Translations under genes and position numbers: made by a program | The notes under the pieces: model-generated | Databases searched by the model: none | Told to the model about the DNA's origin: nothing | The model's input: the letters and a program-made list of their open reading frames with translations, nothing else | Assembly: GCF_021603585.1 (NCBI RefSeq) | Contig: NZ_BQHI01000002.1 | Span: 62,001 to 126,000, forward strand | Source: Pseudomonas sputi | GTDB lineage: Bacteria > Pseudomonadota > Gammaproteobacteria > Pseudomonadales > Pseudomonadaceae | Direction: 5' to 3' | DNA length: 64,000 nucleotides | Shown here: positions 51,921 through 59,998 of the stretch, piece by piece | Layout: the number at the start of each line of letters is the position of its first letter | Position numbering within the stretch: the first letter of the stretch is position 1

Positions 51921-52529
51921 CTAGAGCTGATAGCAGGCCAGAAACATGTCGAGTGCAGCGTCGACCACAGCATTTTGCGTGGTGCTGTCGAGCGAGGGCT
52001 GGCCCAGGGAGATCTGCGGCCAGAAGGCGAAGGTTTTAAGCAGCCCCTGAACCTGATGGGCGGCGAACGCCGGATCGACCGGTTTCAGCCGACCGTCCGC
52101 CTGGGCGGCGCGAATCCACACCGTCACGCTTTCCTCACGTTCGCCCATGCGCGCCACCATGTTCTGCGCGCGTTCCGGCGAGTGGATCGCGGCCGCGATG
52201 GCGACACGGGCCAGATTCATGAAATTGTCGTCCGCCATCATCTGCAGCTTGGCCATCAGCATCGTTCGCAATTGATCGCGCAAAGGCTGATCGGGCTGAT
52301 ACGACACGACGTGCTCGGTGCTGATCCTGGCCCACAACTGGTTGAGAATTTCGGCGAACAGCTCTTCCTTGCTGGGGAAATGGTTATACACCGTACGCTT
52401 TGACACCCCGGCGGTGGCCGCAATCCTGTCCATGCTGGTGACCTCGAAACCGTTGGTGCGGAATTCGGCGATCGCGGCCTGGATGATGGCTTCGCGTTTA
52501 CGGTCGGTGAGGCGCTGGGGAGCTGTCAT
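51921..52529 (-). CDS. TetR family transcriptional repressor
   Basis: A 202-residue regulator with an N-terminal helix-turn-helix (TSMDRIAATAGVSKRTVYNHFPSKEELF, near residues 31-58) and an all-helical ligand-binding domain. It is divergent from the metallo-hydrolase gene; two similar palindromes lie between, and a third by the GGDEF gene. The ligand is unknown; the C-terminal part resembles AcrR-type drug-responsive repressors. Confidence 0.85.
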   Translation of the reverse strand: MTAPQRLTDRKREAIIQAAIAEFRTNGFEVTSMDRIAATAGVSKRTVYNHFPSKEELFAEILNQLWARISTEHVVSYQPDQPLRDQLRTMLMAKLQMMADDNFMNLARVAIAAAIHSPERAQNMVARMGEREESVTVWIRAAQADGRLKPVDPAFAAHQVQGLLKTFAFWPQISLGQPSLDSTTQNAVVDAALDMFLACYQL

Positions 52530-52560
52530 AAATTCGATTCGGGCAGGAAAAGGGTGGAAT

Positions 52561-52576
52561 TACACTCGGCAGTTTA
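52561..52576. promoter_or_regulatory. TetR-type site B
   Basis: TACACTCGGCAGTTTA: TACAC, a 6-base spacer, and GTTTA (one base off GTGTA). It lies 32 bases before the tetR start, so autorepression is likely. Confidence 0.55.
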
Positions 52577-52607
52577 CTTGTCATCGGGTTTGATGCAACC
52601 TAGAAAG

Positions 52608-52623
52608 TACACCGGTCAGTGTA
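52608..52623. promoter_or_regulatory. TetR-type site C
   Basis: TACACCGGTCAGTGTA: a perfect TACAC/GTGTA pair with a 6-base spacer. It is 47 bases from site B and about 120 bases upstream of the metallo-hydrolase start. Confidence 0.6.
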
Positions 52624-52743
52624 ATGTTGCGTTAATCGGTGAACCCTAAAACCAGATGCCCGGCTGATGCGTGCGTGCCTTGGCCATTTATCGTCCCACC
52701 GTGGAAAGCCGTGAATTGCGCGGTTTCCTGGAGTTTTTCAGTC

Positions 52744-53796
52744 ATGGCCAAATCAATTTCTCCCGCGGTTAGTCCTGCACCTGAAGCTTCGCGCCAGGCC
52801 GAAGGGACTTTCCGCAACCACGCGCCGGTGCAGCGCGAAGGCTTGCGCAAGATGCTTCGCATCATGTGGAACATGATCTTCCACAAACCACGCAACACTC
52901 GGCCGGCGGCAGCCATCCCGGTGCAGCCACTGACCCGCGCCGACCTGATCGCCGCTCCCAACCACAGCGTCTATCGACTCGGTCACTCGACCCTGCTGCT
53001 CAAACTGCAAGACAAGTTCTGGATCACCGACCCGGTGTTTGCCGAGCGCGCCTCGCCTGTGCAATGGGCTGGCCCGAAACGCTTCCATCAGCCGCCGATC
53101 AGCATCGACGAGTTGCCGCCGATCGAAGCGGTGATCCTGTCGCACAACCACTATGACCATCTCGACTATGAAGCGGTGTTGAAACTGGCGGACAAAGTCA
53201 ACGTGTTCCTGACCCCGCTGGGCGTCGGCGACACCCTGATCAAATGGGGCATCGATGCCGGCAAGGTTCGCCAGTTCGACTGGTGGCAAGGCACCGAAAT
53301 CGCCGGCATCCGCTTCATCGCCACCCCGTCGCAGCACTTTTCCGGCCGGGGCCTGTTTGATGGCAACCAGACCTTGTGGGCTTCGTGGGTGATCATCGAC
53401 GGCGATACACGGATTTTCTTCAGCGGTGACAGCGGCTACTTCAACGGTTTTAAACGCATTGGTGAACAGTATGGCCCGTTCGACCTGACCCTGATGGAGA
53501 CCGGCGCCTACAACGTCGAGTGGCCTCACGTGCACATGCAGCCGGAAGAGACCCTGCGAGCCCACATCGATCTCAAGGGCCGCTGGTTGTTTCCGATCCA
53601 CAACGGCACGTTCGACCTGGCGATGCATGCCTGGCACGAACCCTTCGACCGCATACTTGCGCTGGCCTGGGAGCGCAGTGTTTCCATTACCACGCCTCAA
53701 ATGGGCGAGGCTTTCAACCTGGCACAACCCCAACGTGGAAGTGCGTGGTGGTTGGCGGTTGAAGGGGAGAGTGAGGTGGTGGTTCAAGGGGCCTGA
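52744..53796 (+). CDS. MBL-fold metallo-hydrolase (NAPE-PLD-like)
   Basis: A 350-residue cytoplasmic zinc hydrolase. The metal motif HNHYDHLD is near residue 134; further ligands are in QHFSGRG near 199, GDSGYF near 227, and IHNGTFDL near 286. Members close to N-acylphosphatidylethanolamine phospholipase D, and lactamase-like UlaG proteins, show this pattern. No lipoprotein signal is evident. It follows a TetR site region and is divergent from the tetR gene, so is probably derepressed by its ligand. An upstream in-frame ATG at 52639 is less likely. Confidence 0.83.
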   Translation: MAKSISPAVSPAPEASRQAEGTFRNHAPVQREGLRKMLRIMWNMIFHKPRNTRPAAAIPVQPLTRADLIAAPNHSVYRLGHSTLLLKLQDKFWITDPVFAERASPVQWAGPKRFHQPPISIDELPPIEAVILSHNHYDHLDYEAVLKLADKVNVFLTPLGVGDTLIKWGIDAGKVRQFDWWQGTEIAGIRFIATPSQHFSGRGLFDGNQTLWASWVIIDGDTRIFFSGDSGYFNGFKRIGEQYGPFDLTLMETGAYNVEWPHVHMQPEETLRAHIDLKGRWLFPIHNGTFDLAMHAWHEPFDRILALAWERSVSITTPQMGEAFNLAQPQRGSAWWLAVEGESEVVVQGA

Positions 53797-53834
53797 TTCA
53801 CTGATGCGGGTTCGCCTCCATGAGGCGAACCGGA

Positions 53835-54146
53835 TCACTCCGCCATCGCATAATCCCCACGCACTGATTCGGCTGTCGAACCATTGCCTGTCGAACGCCC
53901 CGGTGCAAACCCCGGAAAAAACACCAGCCCCTGCGCCTCGAACCGATACGTCAACGCCAGCCGCGCCGCATCCGCCACGTCCTGCTGCGCTTCGAACCGC
54001 TGGATGTCGTCTACCGAAACCTTGGCCTCTCGCGACAACTGTTCAACGCTCCAGCCCAACATCCCTCGGGCCTGGGCGCAATGGGTGGGGGTGAACTGGA
54101 AAAGGGCGATACGTTCGAGGATGAGGTTCATCGCTGAAGAGGCCAT
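53835..54146 (-). CDS. XRE-type helix-turn-helix regulator
   Basis: A 103-residue protein with one Cro/C1-type helix-turn-helix: QARGMLGWSVEQLSREAKVSVDDIQRFE (near residues 25-52). The C-terminal 35 residues are Gly/Ser-rich and unstructured (GFAPGRSTGNGS). Upstream lies a LexA-box-like or self-operator palindrome. It is a single gene convergent with the metallo-hydrolase gene. Confidence 0.82.
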   Translation of the reverse strand: MASSAMNLILERIALFQFTPTHCAQARGMLGWSVEQLSREAKVSVDDIQRFEAQQDVADAARLALTYRFEAQGLVFFPGFAPGRSTGNGSTAESVRGDYAMAE

Positions 54147-54184
54147 GGTGTGCTCCGGGCTCGAGAGTGCTGATGGAAAATGTA

Positions 54185-54200
54185 CTGTGTTTTTGTACAG
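54185..54200. promoter_or_regulatory. LexA-box-like palindrome before the XRE gene
   Basis: CTGT-N8-ACAG (CTGTGTTTTTGTACAG) matches the SOS box form used in Pseudomonas. It is also embedded in TGTAC...GTACA, so it could instead be the regulator's own operator. It is 39 bases before the XRE start. Confidence 0.45.
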
Positions 54201-54239
54201 TTGTTTTCGGCCGGGATCAAACGCATTTTTTGATTTGCC

Positions 54240-55007
54240 CTAGTTCGCCGCCTCCAACCAGACGGACGGTGGCTGACCGAGGATCCGACGGAACATCGTC
54301 GAGAACGCCGCCGGGCTGTCATAGCCGAAATCCAGGGCAATCCGCGTCACCGCTTCACCCGCCGCCAGCCGTGCCAGCGCCAGTACCACGCAGGCGCGCT
54401 GGCGCCATTGACTGAAACTCAGGCCGGTCTGCTGACGAAACACTCTGTTGAAGGTGCGTAAGCTTACGTGCAGCTGATCGGCCCATTGCTGGGGGGATTG
54501 ATGGGCATTCGGCTGATGCAGAAAGGTCTGACACAGTTCGAGCAGTCTTCCGTCAGACGGCAGCGGGATATGCAACGGCAACGGTGCACTGCGCACCAAT
54601 TCATGCAGCAACAGATCGATCAGCACGCCGTCGCGCCCGCTCAGGTCATACGTCAGCGGCAGCTCCACGGCTTCCATCAGCAAGTGCCGCATCAACGGCG
54701 ACACACTGATCACCTGACAACGCTCACCCAGAACCACCGCCCCCGGCTCGATATACAAACTGCGCGTGCTGACCCCCAGCATCAACACCTCATGCGCCAC
54801 GCCCGGCGGAATCCACACCGCCCGCTGCGGCGGCACCACCCAGTTGCCGTCATGCGTGCTGACCTGCATCACCCCGGTCGCGCCGTACAACAATTGCGCC
54901 CGTCGATGCGTATGACGTGGCAACAGATAGCCGTGGGAATAATCCGTACCGATCGCCACCACCGGGCGCGGTGTGTCATCCAGCAGATTGATCGAAACAT
55001 TGCGCAT
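54240..55007 (-). CDS. AraC family transcriptional regulator
   Basis: A 255-residue regulator with an N-terminal cupin-like ligand domain (HTHRRAQLLYGATGVMQV, near residues 32-49) and two C-terminal helix-turn-helix motifs (HVSLRTFNRVFRQQTGLSFSQWRQRA and AVTRIALDFGYDSPAAFSTMFRRILG, near 181-245). Start at MRNVSI, favoured by the family's usual length. It is divergent from the TauE-type exporter gene, 112 bases away, and probably regulates it. Confidence 0.84.
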   Translation of the reverse strand: MRNVSINLLDDTPRPVVAIGTDYSHGYLLPRHTHRRAQLLYGATGVMQVSTHDGNWVVPPQRAVWIPPGVAHEVLMLGVSTRSLYIEPGAVVLGERCQVISVSPLMRHLLMEAVELPLTYDLSGRDGVLIDLLLHELVRSAPLPLHIPLPSDGRLLELCQTFLHQPNAHQSPQQWADQLHVSLRTFNRVFRQQTGLSFSQWRQRACVVLALARLAAGEAVTRIALDFGYDSPAAFSTMFRRILGQPPSVWLEAAN

Positions 55008-55119
55008 CGAGCGGCATCCAGCAGTTGGCGTAAACGCAAACATTATTGGCTGAGTTGCTGAAGCAGGCCAAGCGCCGCGGCTCTATCGTCGACTGTTCCC
55101 AAACTACGGACGACGCGCC

Positions 55120-55935
55120 ATGTTCTACCTTCTGCTGACACTCTTCGGCTGCCTGACCGGCGTCACCGCCGTGCTCTTCGGCTTCGGCGGCGGCTTCGTC
55201 GTCGTGCCGCTGCTATACCGCATGCTCACCGCCAGCCACGGCGCCGACGAGCCGATCAGTCAATCGGCGATGCACATCGCTGTCGCCACCTCGACCTGCG
55301 TGATGATCGTCAACGCACTGGTCGCAACCGGCAAACACCGCCGCGCCGGCAACCTCATCCGGGATTACCTGTGGCCCTTGAGCGGGTTCATCGGATTGGG
55401 CGCGGTCGTCGGCGCAATCGCCGCGGTGTGGGTCAGCGGCGAAGTCATCCGCTATGCCTTCATCGCCTACCTCGGCGTGACGATTGTCGACTGCCTGCTG
55501 CGACGCGGCTTTCTTACGCAGTCCGAAGGCGTTATCCCACGGCGACTGGGAACGGTGGAAACTTCTGGCGGCGGTGTAGGCATCGGCGCCATCGCAACCT
55601 TCCTTGGCGTAGGAGGAAGCGTCATGACCGTGCCGTTGTTGCGGCGTTGCGGGTTGAGCATGTCGCAGGCGACGTCGATGGCCAACCCACTGAGTGTGCC
55701 GGTGGCATTGGCGGGAACCCTGACCTACATGGCGATGGCGGGACTCAGCGAGACAAAATTTGGGCCATGGTTTATCGGGTATGTGGATTTGCTGGCGTTT
55801 GTGGTGCTGACGCTGGGCGCGATGCTGGGGATTCGACTGGCCACGCCGTGGATCGGGCGGATACCGGATCGGGTGCATGCGTGGGTGTACATCGCGCTAC
55901 TCATCATCGTGATGCTGGGCATGACACTGAAGTAG
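55120..55935 (+). CDS. TauE/SafE family anion exporter
   Basis: A 271-residue inner-membrane protein with about eight spans. The repeated family motif GFGGGFVVVPLL (near residue 22) has its partner FLGVGGSVMTVPLLRRCG (near 162). TauE/SafE proteins export sulfite, sulfoacetate or related organosulfur anions; the substrate here is unknown. It is divergent from the AraC-type regulator. Start MFYLLL has no strong ribosome site. Confidence 0.83.
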   Translation: MFYLLLTLFGCLTGVTAVLFGFGGGFVVVPLLYRMLTASHGADEPISQSAMHIAVATSTCVMIVNALVATGKHRRAGNLIRDYLWPLSGFIGLGAVVGAIAAVWVSGEVIRYAFIAYLGVTIVDCLLRRGFLTQSEGVIPRRLGTVETSGGGVGIGAIATFLGVGGSVMTVPLLRRCGLSMSQATSMANPLSVPVALAGTLTYMAMAGLSETKFGPWFIGYVDLLAFVVLTLGAMLGIRLATPWIGRIPDRVHAWVYIALLIIVMLGMTLK

Positions 55936-55998
55936 CACCTCGATTCCTGCGCGCATCCTCTGCATACTCCGCAGCCTTATTCACTCAGGGATCGATCC

Positions 55999-57195
55999 AT
56001 GCTCAAGGGACTGTTGCGCCTGGCGCCATATGCCGCCGTGCTGTTTTCACTGCTTTCCACCGCTCAGGCTGACGATGGCAGACGTGTGTTTACCGGCACG
56101 CTGGGCAAGACGCCGATTGTGGTTGAGCTCAACACCCAGCAGCAGGACGAAGTCACCGGTCGTTACTTTTACGAGAAATATCATCGCGATCTGCCTCTGA
56201 GCGGCGCGTTGCAGGACAGCACACTGACGCTGGTCGAGGGCAACAATCGTTACGGCGATGACAAGCCGCTGCCGACCCTCAAGCTCGAGGAAACCGCCGA
56301 CGGCTGGCAGGGCGAATGGCAAAGCCCTCAGGGCAAAAAACTTGCGGTACAACTCACCGAGGCCAAACTCGCAGCGCCGACCGCCACCACGTTGCCCTTC
56401 ATCGCCACGCTGCCCGCCAGCGAGCCGTATGAATACCTGCGGCTACAGGGGCTCAAGCTCAAAGCCACAAAGAAAGAAGACTTCATGGGCTACACCCTGC
56501 AATGGTGGACGGAGCCCGAGTCGAAGATTGCCTTGTTTACCGTGGAATTCGGCCTGCCGAAAGATGACCTGCAACGGGTCAACCAACAGTTGCTCGGGCG
56601 CTTGTGGAGCGAAGTCATCAGCTATCACGGCTGCCAGTTGCAGGGCGGAGAAAACGTCGAGTTCATGCAGCAGGCCCAACCGCAACTGATCTCGCCGGCC
56701 GTGGTCAGCCTGAGTATCTCGACCAGTTATTACTGCGGCGGCGCGCACCCGGACTTCGGCGATTCGCCGCTGAACATCGACGTGAACACCGGCCATCCGT
56801 TGTCCCTGGAAGATGTGTTGTGGGTCGGCGAGGGCAAACCTCTGCTGCACGCCGAGCGCGACAGCCTGGGCGATCAGCCGCTGAACGAACAAGAAAGTGC
56901 AGCGCGCTCGACTTATCAGCGCGAAGTGCTGGTGCCGTGGCTGATCAAACAACTCACCGTGCTCTACCCAGATGAAATGAAGAAACCGGCGGACGGCGAT
57001 GAAGACAGTTGCGACTACACCGATGACAGCATCTGGGGTTATCCGTCCTGGCACTTCACCCCGAAAGGCCTGTACCTGAACGCCTACTTTGCTCGCGTCG
57101 CCCGCGCCTGCGATGCGCCGGAGTGGTCGATCCTGCCGTACTCCCTGATCAAGCAACACCCCGGCGCCGTCAAACTGCAACTGCCCCAGGGCTAA
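55999..57195 (+). CDS. Secreted DUF3298/RsiV-like protein
   Basis: A 398-residue periplasmic protein with a signal peptide (cleavage near AQA-D, residue 24). The C-terminal half contains YYCGGAHPDFGDSPLNIDVNTGHPLSLEDVL (residues 246-276), the pattern of DUF3298 domains, which in RsiV sense lysozyme. The N-terminal 150 residues are unrecognised beta-rich sequence. Six or so cysteines may form disulfides. No sigma or protease gene is beside it, so a sensor role is unproven. Confidence 0.72.
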   Translation: MLKGLLRLAPYAAVLFSLLSTAQADDGRRVFTGTLGKTPIVVELNTQQQDEVTGRYFYEKYHRDLPLSGALQDSTLTLVEGNNRYGDDKPLPTLKLEETADGWQGEWQSPQGKKLAVQLTEAKLAAPTATTLPFIATLPASEPYEYLRLQGLKLKATKKEDFMGYTLQWWTEPESKIALFTVEFGLPKDDLQRVNQQLLGRLWSEVISYHGCQLQGGENVEFMQQAQPQLISPAVVSLSISTSYYCGGAHPDFGDSPLNIDVNTGHPLSLEDVLWVGEGKPLLHAERDSLGDQPLNEQESAARSTYQREVLVPWLIKQLTVLYPDEMKKPADGDEDSCDYTDDSIWGYPSWHFTPKGLYLNAYFARVARACDAPEWSILPYSLIKQHPGAVKLQLPQG

Positions 57196-57198
57196 CCC

Positions 57199-58185
57199 TC
57201 ACGCCAGCCCCGGCGCTTCACGAATGATGAAGTGATCCAGGTTCTCGATATTGGCATTGAAGACCTCGAAAGGCTTTTCGGGGGTCTTCTTGCCCGGCAC
57301 CTGCTTCAACTCCGGCGTCACGCCATAGAAGAAGCAGAACAACTCCTTATCACTGTCGATCGCATGCTTGATCTCTTCCAGAAACGCCTTGCGCTTGCGG
57401 TAGTTGTCGATCAGCTTTTTGTTGAGATAGACACTGACCGGATAAGGCTTTTTCTTGCTGTCATCCGGTTTCTTGAACCAGACCTTGTCCTCGAAATCGA
57501 TCCGGAAACTGGCGCTGTGAAAGTCCTCGATCTTCTTGATCCGGCCCCAGTAAATCAGCCCCTTGTTGTCCATCAAGTACTCGATCTTCTTGAAAAACGA
57601 ACTGTACGGCGCCGTATGCTCGCCAATCTTCAACGGCATGCGCTTGAGCAAATCCTTGTCCGCGAAGTTCGACACAAAACACTCCACGGGGTGAGCGAAA
57701 ACACTGGTCTTGTCGGGCGCCGTCTCACGACTCGGCGACTCTTTTGAGGGAGAAGTCGCCACCCGCACCGGATCATCCCGCAACACATCCGCCGCCCCCA
57801 CTGGCGCGGCAGGCTTGCGCACATACTCACGGCGCGTCAGCAACAACTCCGACGGGAAATGCTCCTCCCGCCCGTCATCCAATTCCCCATCCGCCGCCTT
57901 AACCCCCGACGCCGACGTCTTCAAACTCACATACGGACAACCCGCCACATGCTGCGTACCGGGCAGATTCTTGAAGTGCGGCGTGCGCACGTAATTCACG
58001 TTCTTGGCGTTGAACGTACCCAACTCGTTGGAAGCATCGAACGCCGCACGACAGGCGTCGTTGGGGCACTGGAAATGCTCCTTCGCAGAATCGAACGCCA
58101 CCGTTTCATCGAAATTGAGATCGCGAACGTCATAGATCGACAGTTTGTCGTCGAGGCTGAGGCAGTAGGCGAGGTCGAATTTCAT
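57199..58185 (-). CDS. Zinc-ribbon hypothetical protein (CoiA/HFA-like N-terminus)
   Basis: A 328-residue protein not in a family I can name. The N-terminus has FQCPNDACRAAFDASNE (residues 38-54), then RTPHFKNLPGTQHVAGCPY (67-85): cysteines and histidines spaced as in the zinc-binding 'CPxC...PHFxH' leaders of CoiA-like and nuclease-associated proteins. The middle (86-165) is polar and probably disordered; the C-terminal half is alpha/beta and Lys-rich. It is convergent with the DUF3298-type gene and upstream of an HNH nuclease gene on the same strand. Accessory character is suspected. Confidence 0.65.
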   Translation of the reverse strand: MKFDLAYCLSLDDKLSIYDVRDLNFDETVAFDSAKEHFQCPNDACRAAFDASNELGTFNAKNVNYVRTPHFKNLPGTQHVAGCPYVSLKTSASGVKAADGELDDGREEHFPSELLLTRREYVRKPAAPVGAADVLRDDPVRVATSPSKESPSRETAPDKTSVFAHPVECFVSNFADKDLLKRMPLKIGEHTAPYSSFFKKIEYLMDNKGLIYWGRIKKIEDFHSASFRIDFEDKVWFKKPDDSKKKPYPVSVYLNKKLIDNYRKRKAFLEEIKHAIDSDKELFCFFYGVTPELKQVPGKKTPEKPFEVFNANIENLDHFIIREAPGLA

Positions 58186-58291
58186 GGTGGGGCTCGGGTC
58201 CTTGAGTGGGGGAGGGGATTTTGTGAAGCTGCCCCAAAACGGACAACTGGGTTAACGAGTTCTAATTGGCTGACTGCCGAATACCCTGTAG

Positions 58292-59005
58292 CTATTCGGC
58301 CTCTAATCCCTCGACGCTACTATAAAACTTAGCAGTGAACTCATCTTTGTCGCTCGAGTAATGGCAACGTCGATGGCAGTTCGGGCACAGGGCTACTGCG
58401 TTGCTCGTACGGTCTGTCCCGCCGTTAATAAGATGTTTCAAATGATGAACTTCAAGAAATGGTTTGCCATCAGCATCCTGGAATGGCGCTTTTTGGCCAC
58501 ATCCTTCGCAAATGCCCTGAGAACGTTTTAGAACCCATTTTTTCACATTTAATTTGCGCGAAAGCCTAACTACCGTCGCGTTAGTCAGCTTCGGGTTTAA
58601 TACACCCGGAGGCGCATCATTCAGCTCAGGAGCGGAAGGTTCGACCAGCCGGAGTCGAGTCAGCTGAGCACCTCCTCGTGAGCTGTTTCGTATGGCTTCC
58701 ATGTCTTTTTTAGCCAGGATCTCTTTGATACGCGCAATGACACCGGAGCCGAGATTTTTTGCCGAAACATAGCCTGTAATTCTTGGCAGCCCCAATTGAT
58801 CCATTACTGCAGAGATGTTCTGCATGCGGTACTCGACTGACGAGGCGCTGCGTTTGCTTAGCGGGCCTTTTCGCAAGAGTCGATTTTCGTCCGCTTTATT
58901 GAATGGCTGATTTTGTTGTTCAAGAACCAGCATTTTCAGATAAGCGTCTACAGAAGCTTCTAGCTCCTCATCACTCCAGCCAGTTTTTTCTTTCGAGGTG
59001 TCCAT
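58292..59005 (-). CDS. HNH endonuclease
   Basis: A 237-residue protein. The C-terminal HNH nuclease domain has a CxxC pair (CEGCG, near residue 166), LEVHHLKHLINGGTDRTSNAVALCPNCHRRCHYS (184-217) with catalytic His and two more zinc cysteines. The N-terminal ~90 residues (WSDEELEASVDAYLKMLVLEQ, RSASSVEYRMQNISAVM) match a helical domain common to restriction-like HNH proteins. It could act in defence against foreign DNA. Codon use is more AT-rich than the flanks. A perfect hairpin lies just upstream. Confidence 0.82.
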   Translation of the reverse strand: MDTSKEKTGWSDEELEASVDAYLKMLVLEQQNQPFNKADENRLLRKGPLSKRSASSVEYRMQNISAVMDQLGLPRITGYVSAKNLGSGVIARIKEILAKKDMEAIRNSSRGGAQLTRLRLVEPSAPELNDAPPGVLNPKLTNATVVRLSRKLNVKKWVLKRSQGICEGCGQKAPFQDADGKPFLEVHHLKHLINGGTDRTSNAVALCPNCHRRCHYSSDKDEFTAKFYSSVEGLEAE

Positions 59006-59012
59006 ACAATCG

Positions 59013-59033
59013 CCGAGGGTTGAAAACCCTCGG
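59013..59033. promoter_or_regulatory. Hairpin in the leader of the HNH gene
   Basis: CCGAGGGTT and AACCCTCGG form a perfect 9-base stem with a three-base loop, between the BRO-N gene's stop and the HNH start. It could terminate the upstream transcript or regulate the nuclease gene. Confidence 0.45.
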
Positions 59034-59119
59034 ACGATACTGAGTGGCCATTACTGATGTCTACGAAAATTCCTACAGAAAATAACGACAGATCTCGCGA
59101 AGTCCTACAACCACCATCA

Positions 59120-59656
59120 CTAACCCATGGAATGCCTTGAAGACTGAAACACCTGCGCAACCTTTCTCCACCAAGGCTTCGCCGGTGTCCGTCGTTGCGT
59201 CTGATCGTTCAGCAGATAAGGCATATCCCGCAGCCGAATCCAGCCTTCATCCTGCCAATGCAGCAGACTCAACGACATCTCCGGCCAATCCAACAAGCTC
59301 AACATCGGCCGTTCTGAGTGTCCCGCGTGTTCTGCATCACGCAAGGCCGGCACCACCTGCAGAGTTAACCACTCACGCAACAAACGATTCCCTGGAACGT
59401 AGTGATACACCAGCAGCGCATACACACCAGACTCGCTGAGCATCAACTGCTTTTCGGGTTGCCGAAAATATTCAATCCACAAAACACGACGTTGATCCTT
59501 GTCTAGCTTATTGACCATGCGTTCGCACAGATGGAAACCCATCAAGCGGCCAACATCGCGGGCGCAGAACCACGGTTGGTTTTCGAGCAGAAGGGCGTGT
59601 AATGCGAGGTTGTGACGAGTGAAGACGGTTACAGAAAAAGGATCGGGCATATCCAT
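59120..59656 (-). CDS. BRO-N domain (phage antirepressor-like) protein
   Basis: A 178-residue protein whose N-terminal ~100 residues form a BRO-N domain: VFTRHNLALHALLLENQPWFCARDVGRLMGF near residues 11-41 and LMLSESGVYALLVYHYVPGNRLLREWLTLQVVPALR near 71-106. BRO-N is a DNA-binding fold of phages and phage-derived loci. The remaining C-terminus resembles no known antirepressor domain. Without nearby phage genes it may be a domesticated regulator. Alternative start MPDPF lies two codons in. Confidence 0.82.
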   Translation of the reverse strand: MDMPDPFSVTVFTRHNLALHALLLENQPWFCARDVGRLMGFHLCERMVNKLDKDQRRVLWIEYFRQPEKQLMLSESGVYALLVYHYVPGNRLLREWLTLQVVPALRDAEHAGHSERPMLSLLDWPEMSLSLLHWQDEGWIRLRDMPYLLNDQTQRRTPAKPWWRKVAQVFQSSRHSMG

Positions 59657-59998
59657 TACCTCTACGTTTAGATTTTTGGAGGGCCTGGCCCCAACGTAGA
59701 GTGGACTTAAGAAATCCCAACGAGCGGGGCAGTTCCACCGACGTTATAAGCGTCTGTGTAACTGGCCAAGCTTTCTACGTCGGGTGTTTCTTAGGCACCT
59801 GCAATCGAGCTTAGAGGTGCTTGCAGTTGGCTTCAATGCGAAGCGGCTGTAAGTGCTGTAGGAGATTGAGCGCTGTAACGTAGGGACGGAAAAGTACAAA
59901 CAGCCGCAAATAAAAAAAGCCCCGATCAAATCGGGGCTTTTTGCTTTCTCAATTCGACGACTCAAGCAGCAATCGTCAAATCGTGGCGAACGAGACTA
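59657..59998. other. Intergenic region between BRO-N gene and nrdB
   Basis: This 342-base region contains the promoter side of the BRO-N gene at the left and the nrdB terminator at the right. A short reverse-strand frame lies inside it without a ribosome site. Nothing else is evident. Confidence 0.5.
59912..59943 (-). terminator. Rho-independent terminator of nrdB
   Basis: AAAGCCCCGA and TCGGGGCTTT form a 10-base stem; A- and T-runs flank it so it can serve both strands. It lies 56 bases past the nrdB stop. Confidence 0.88.
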
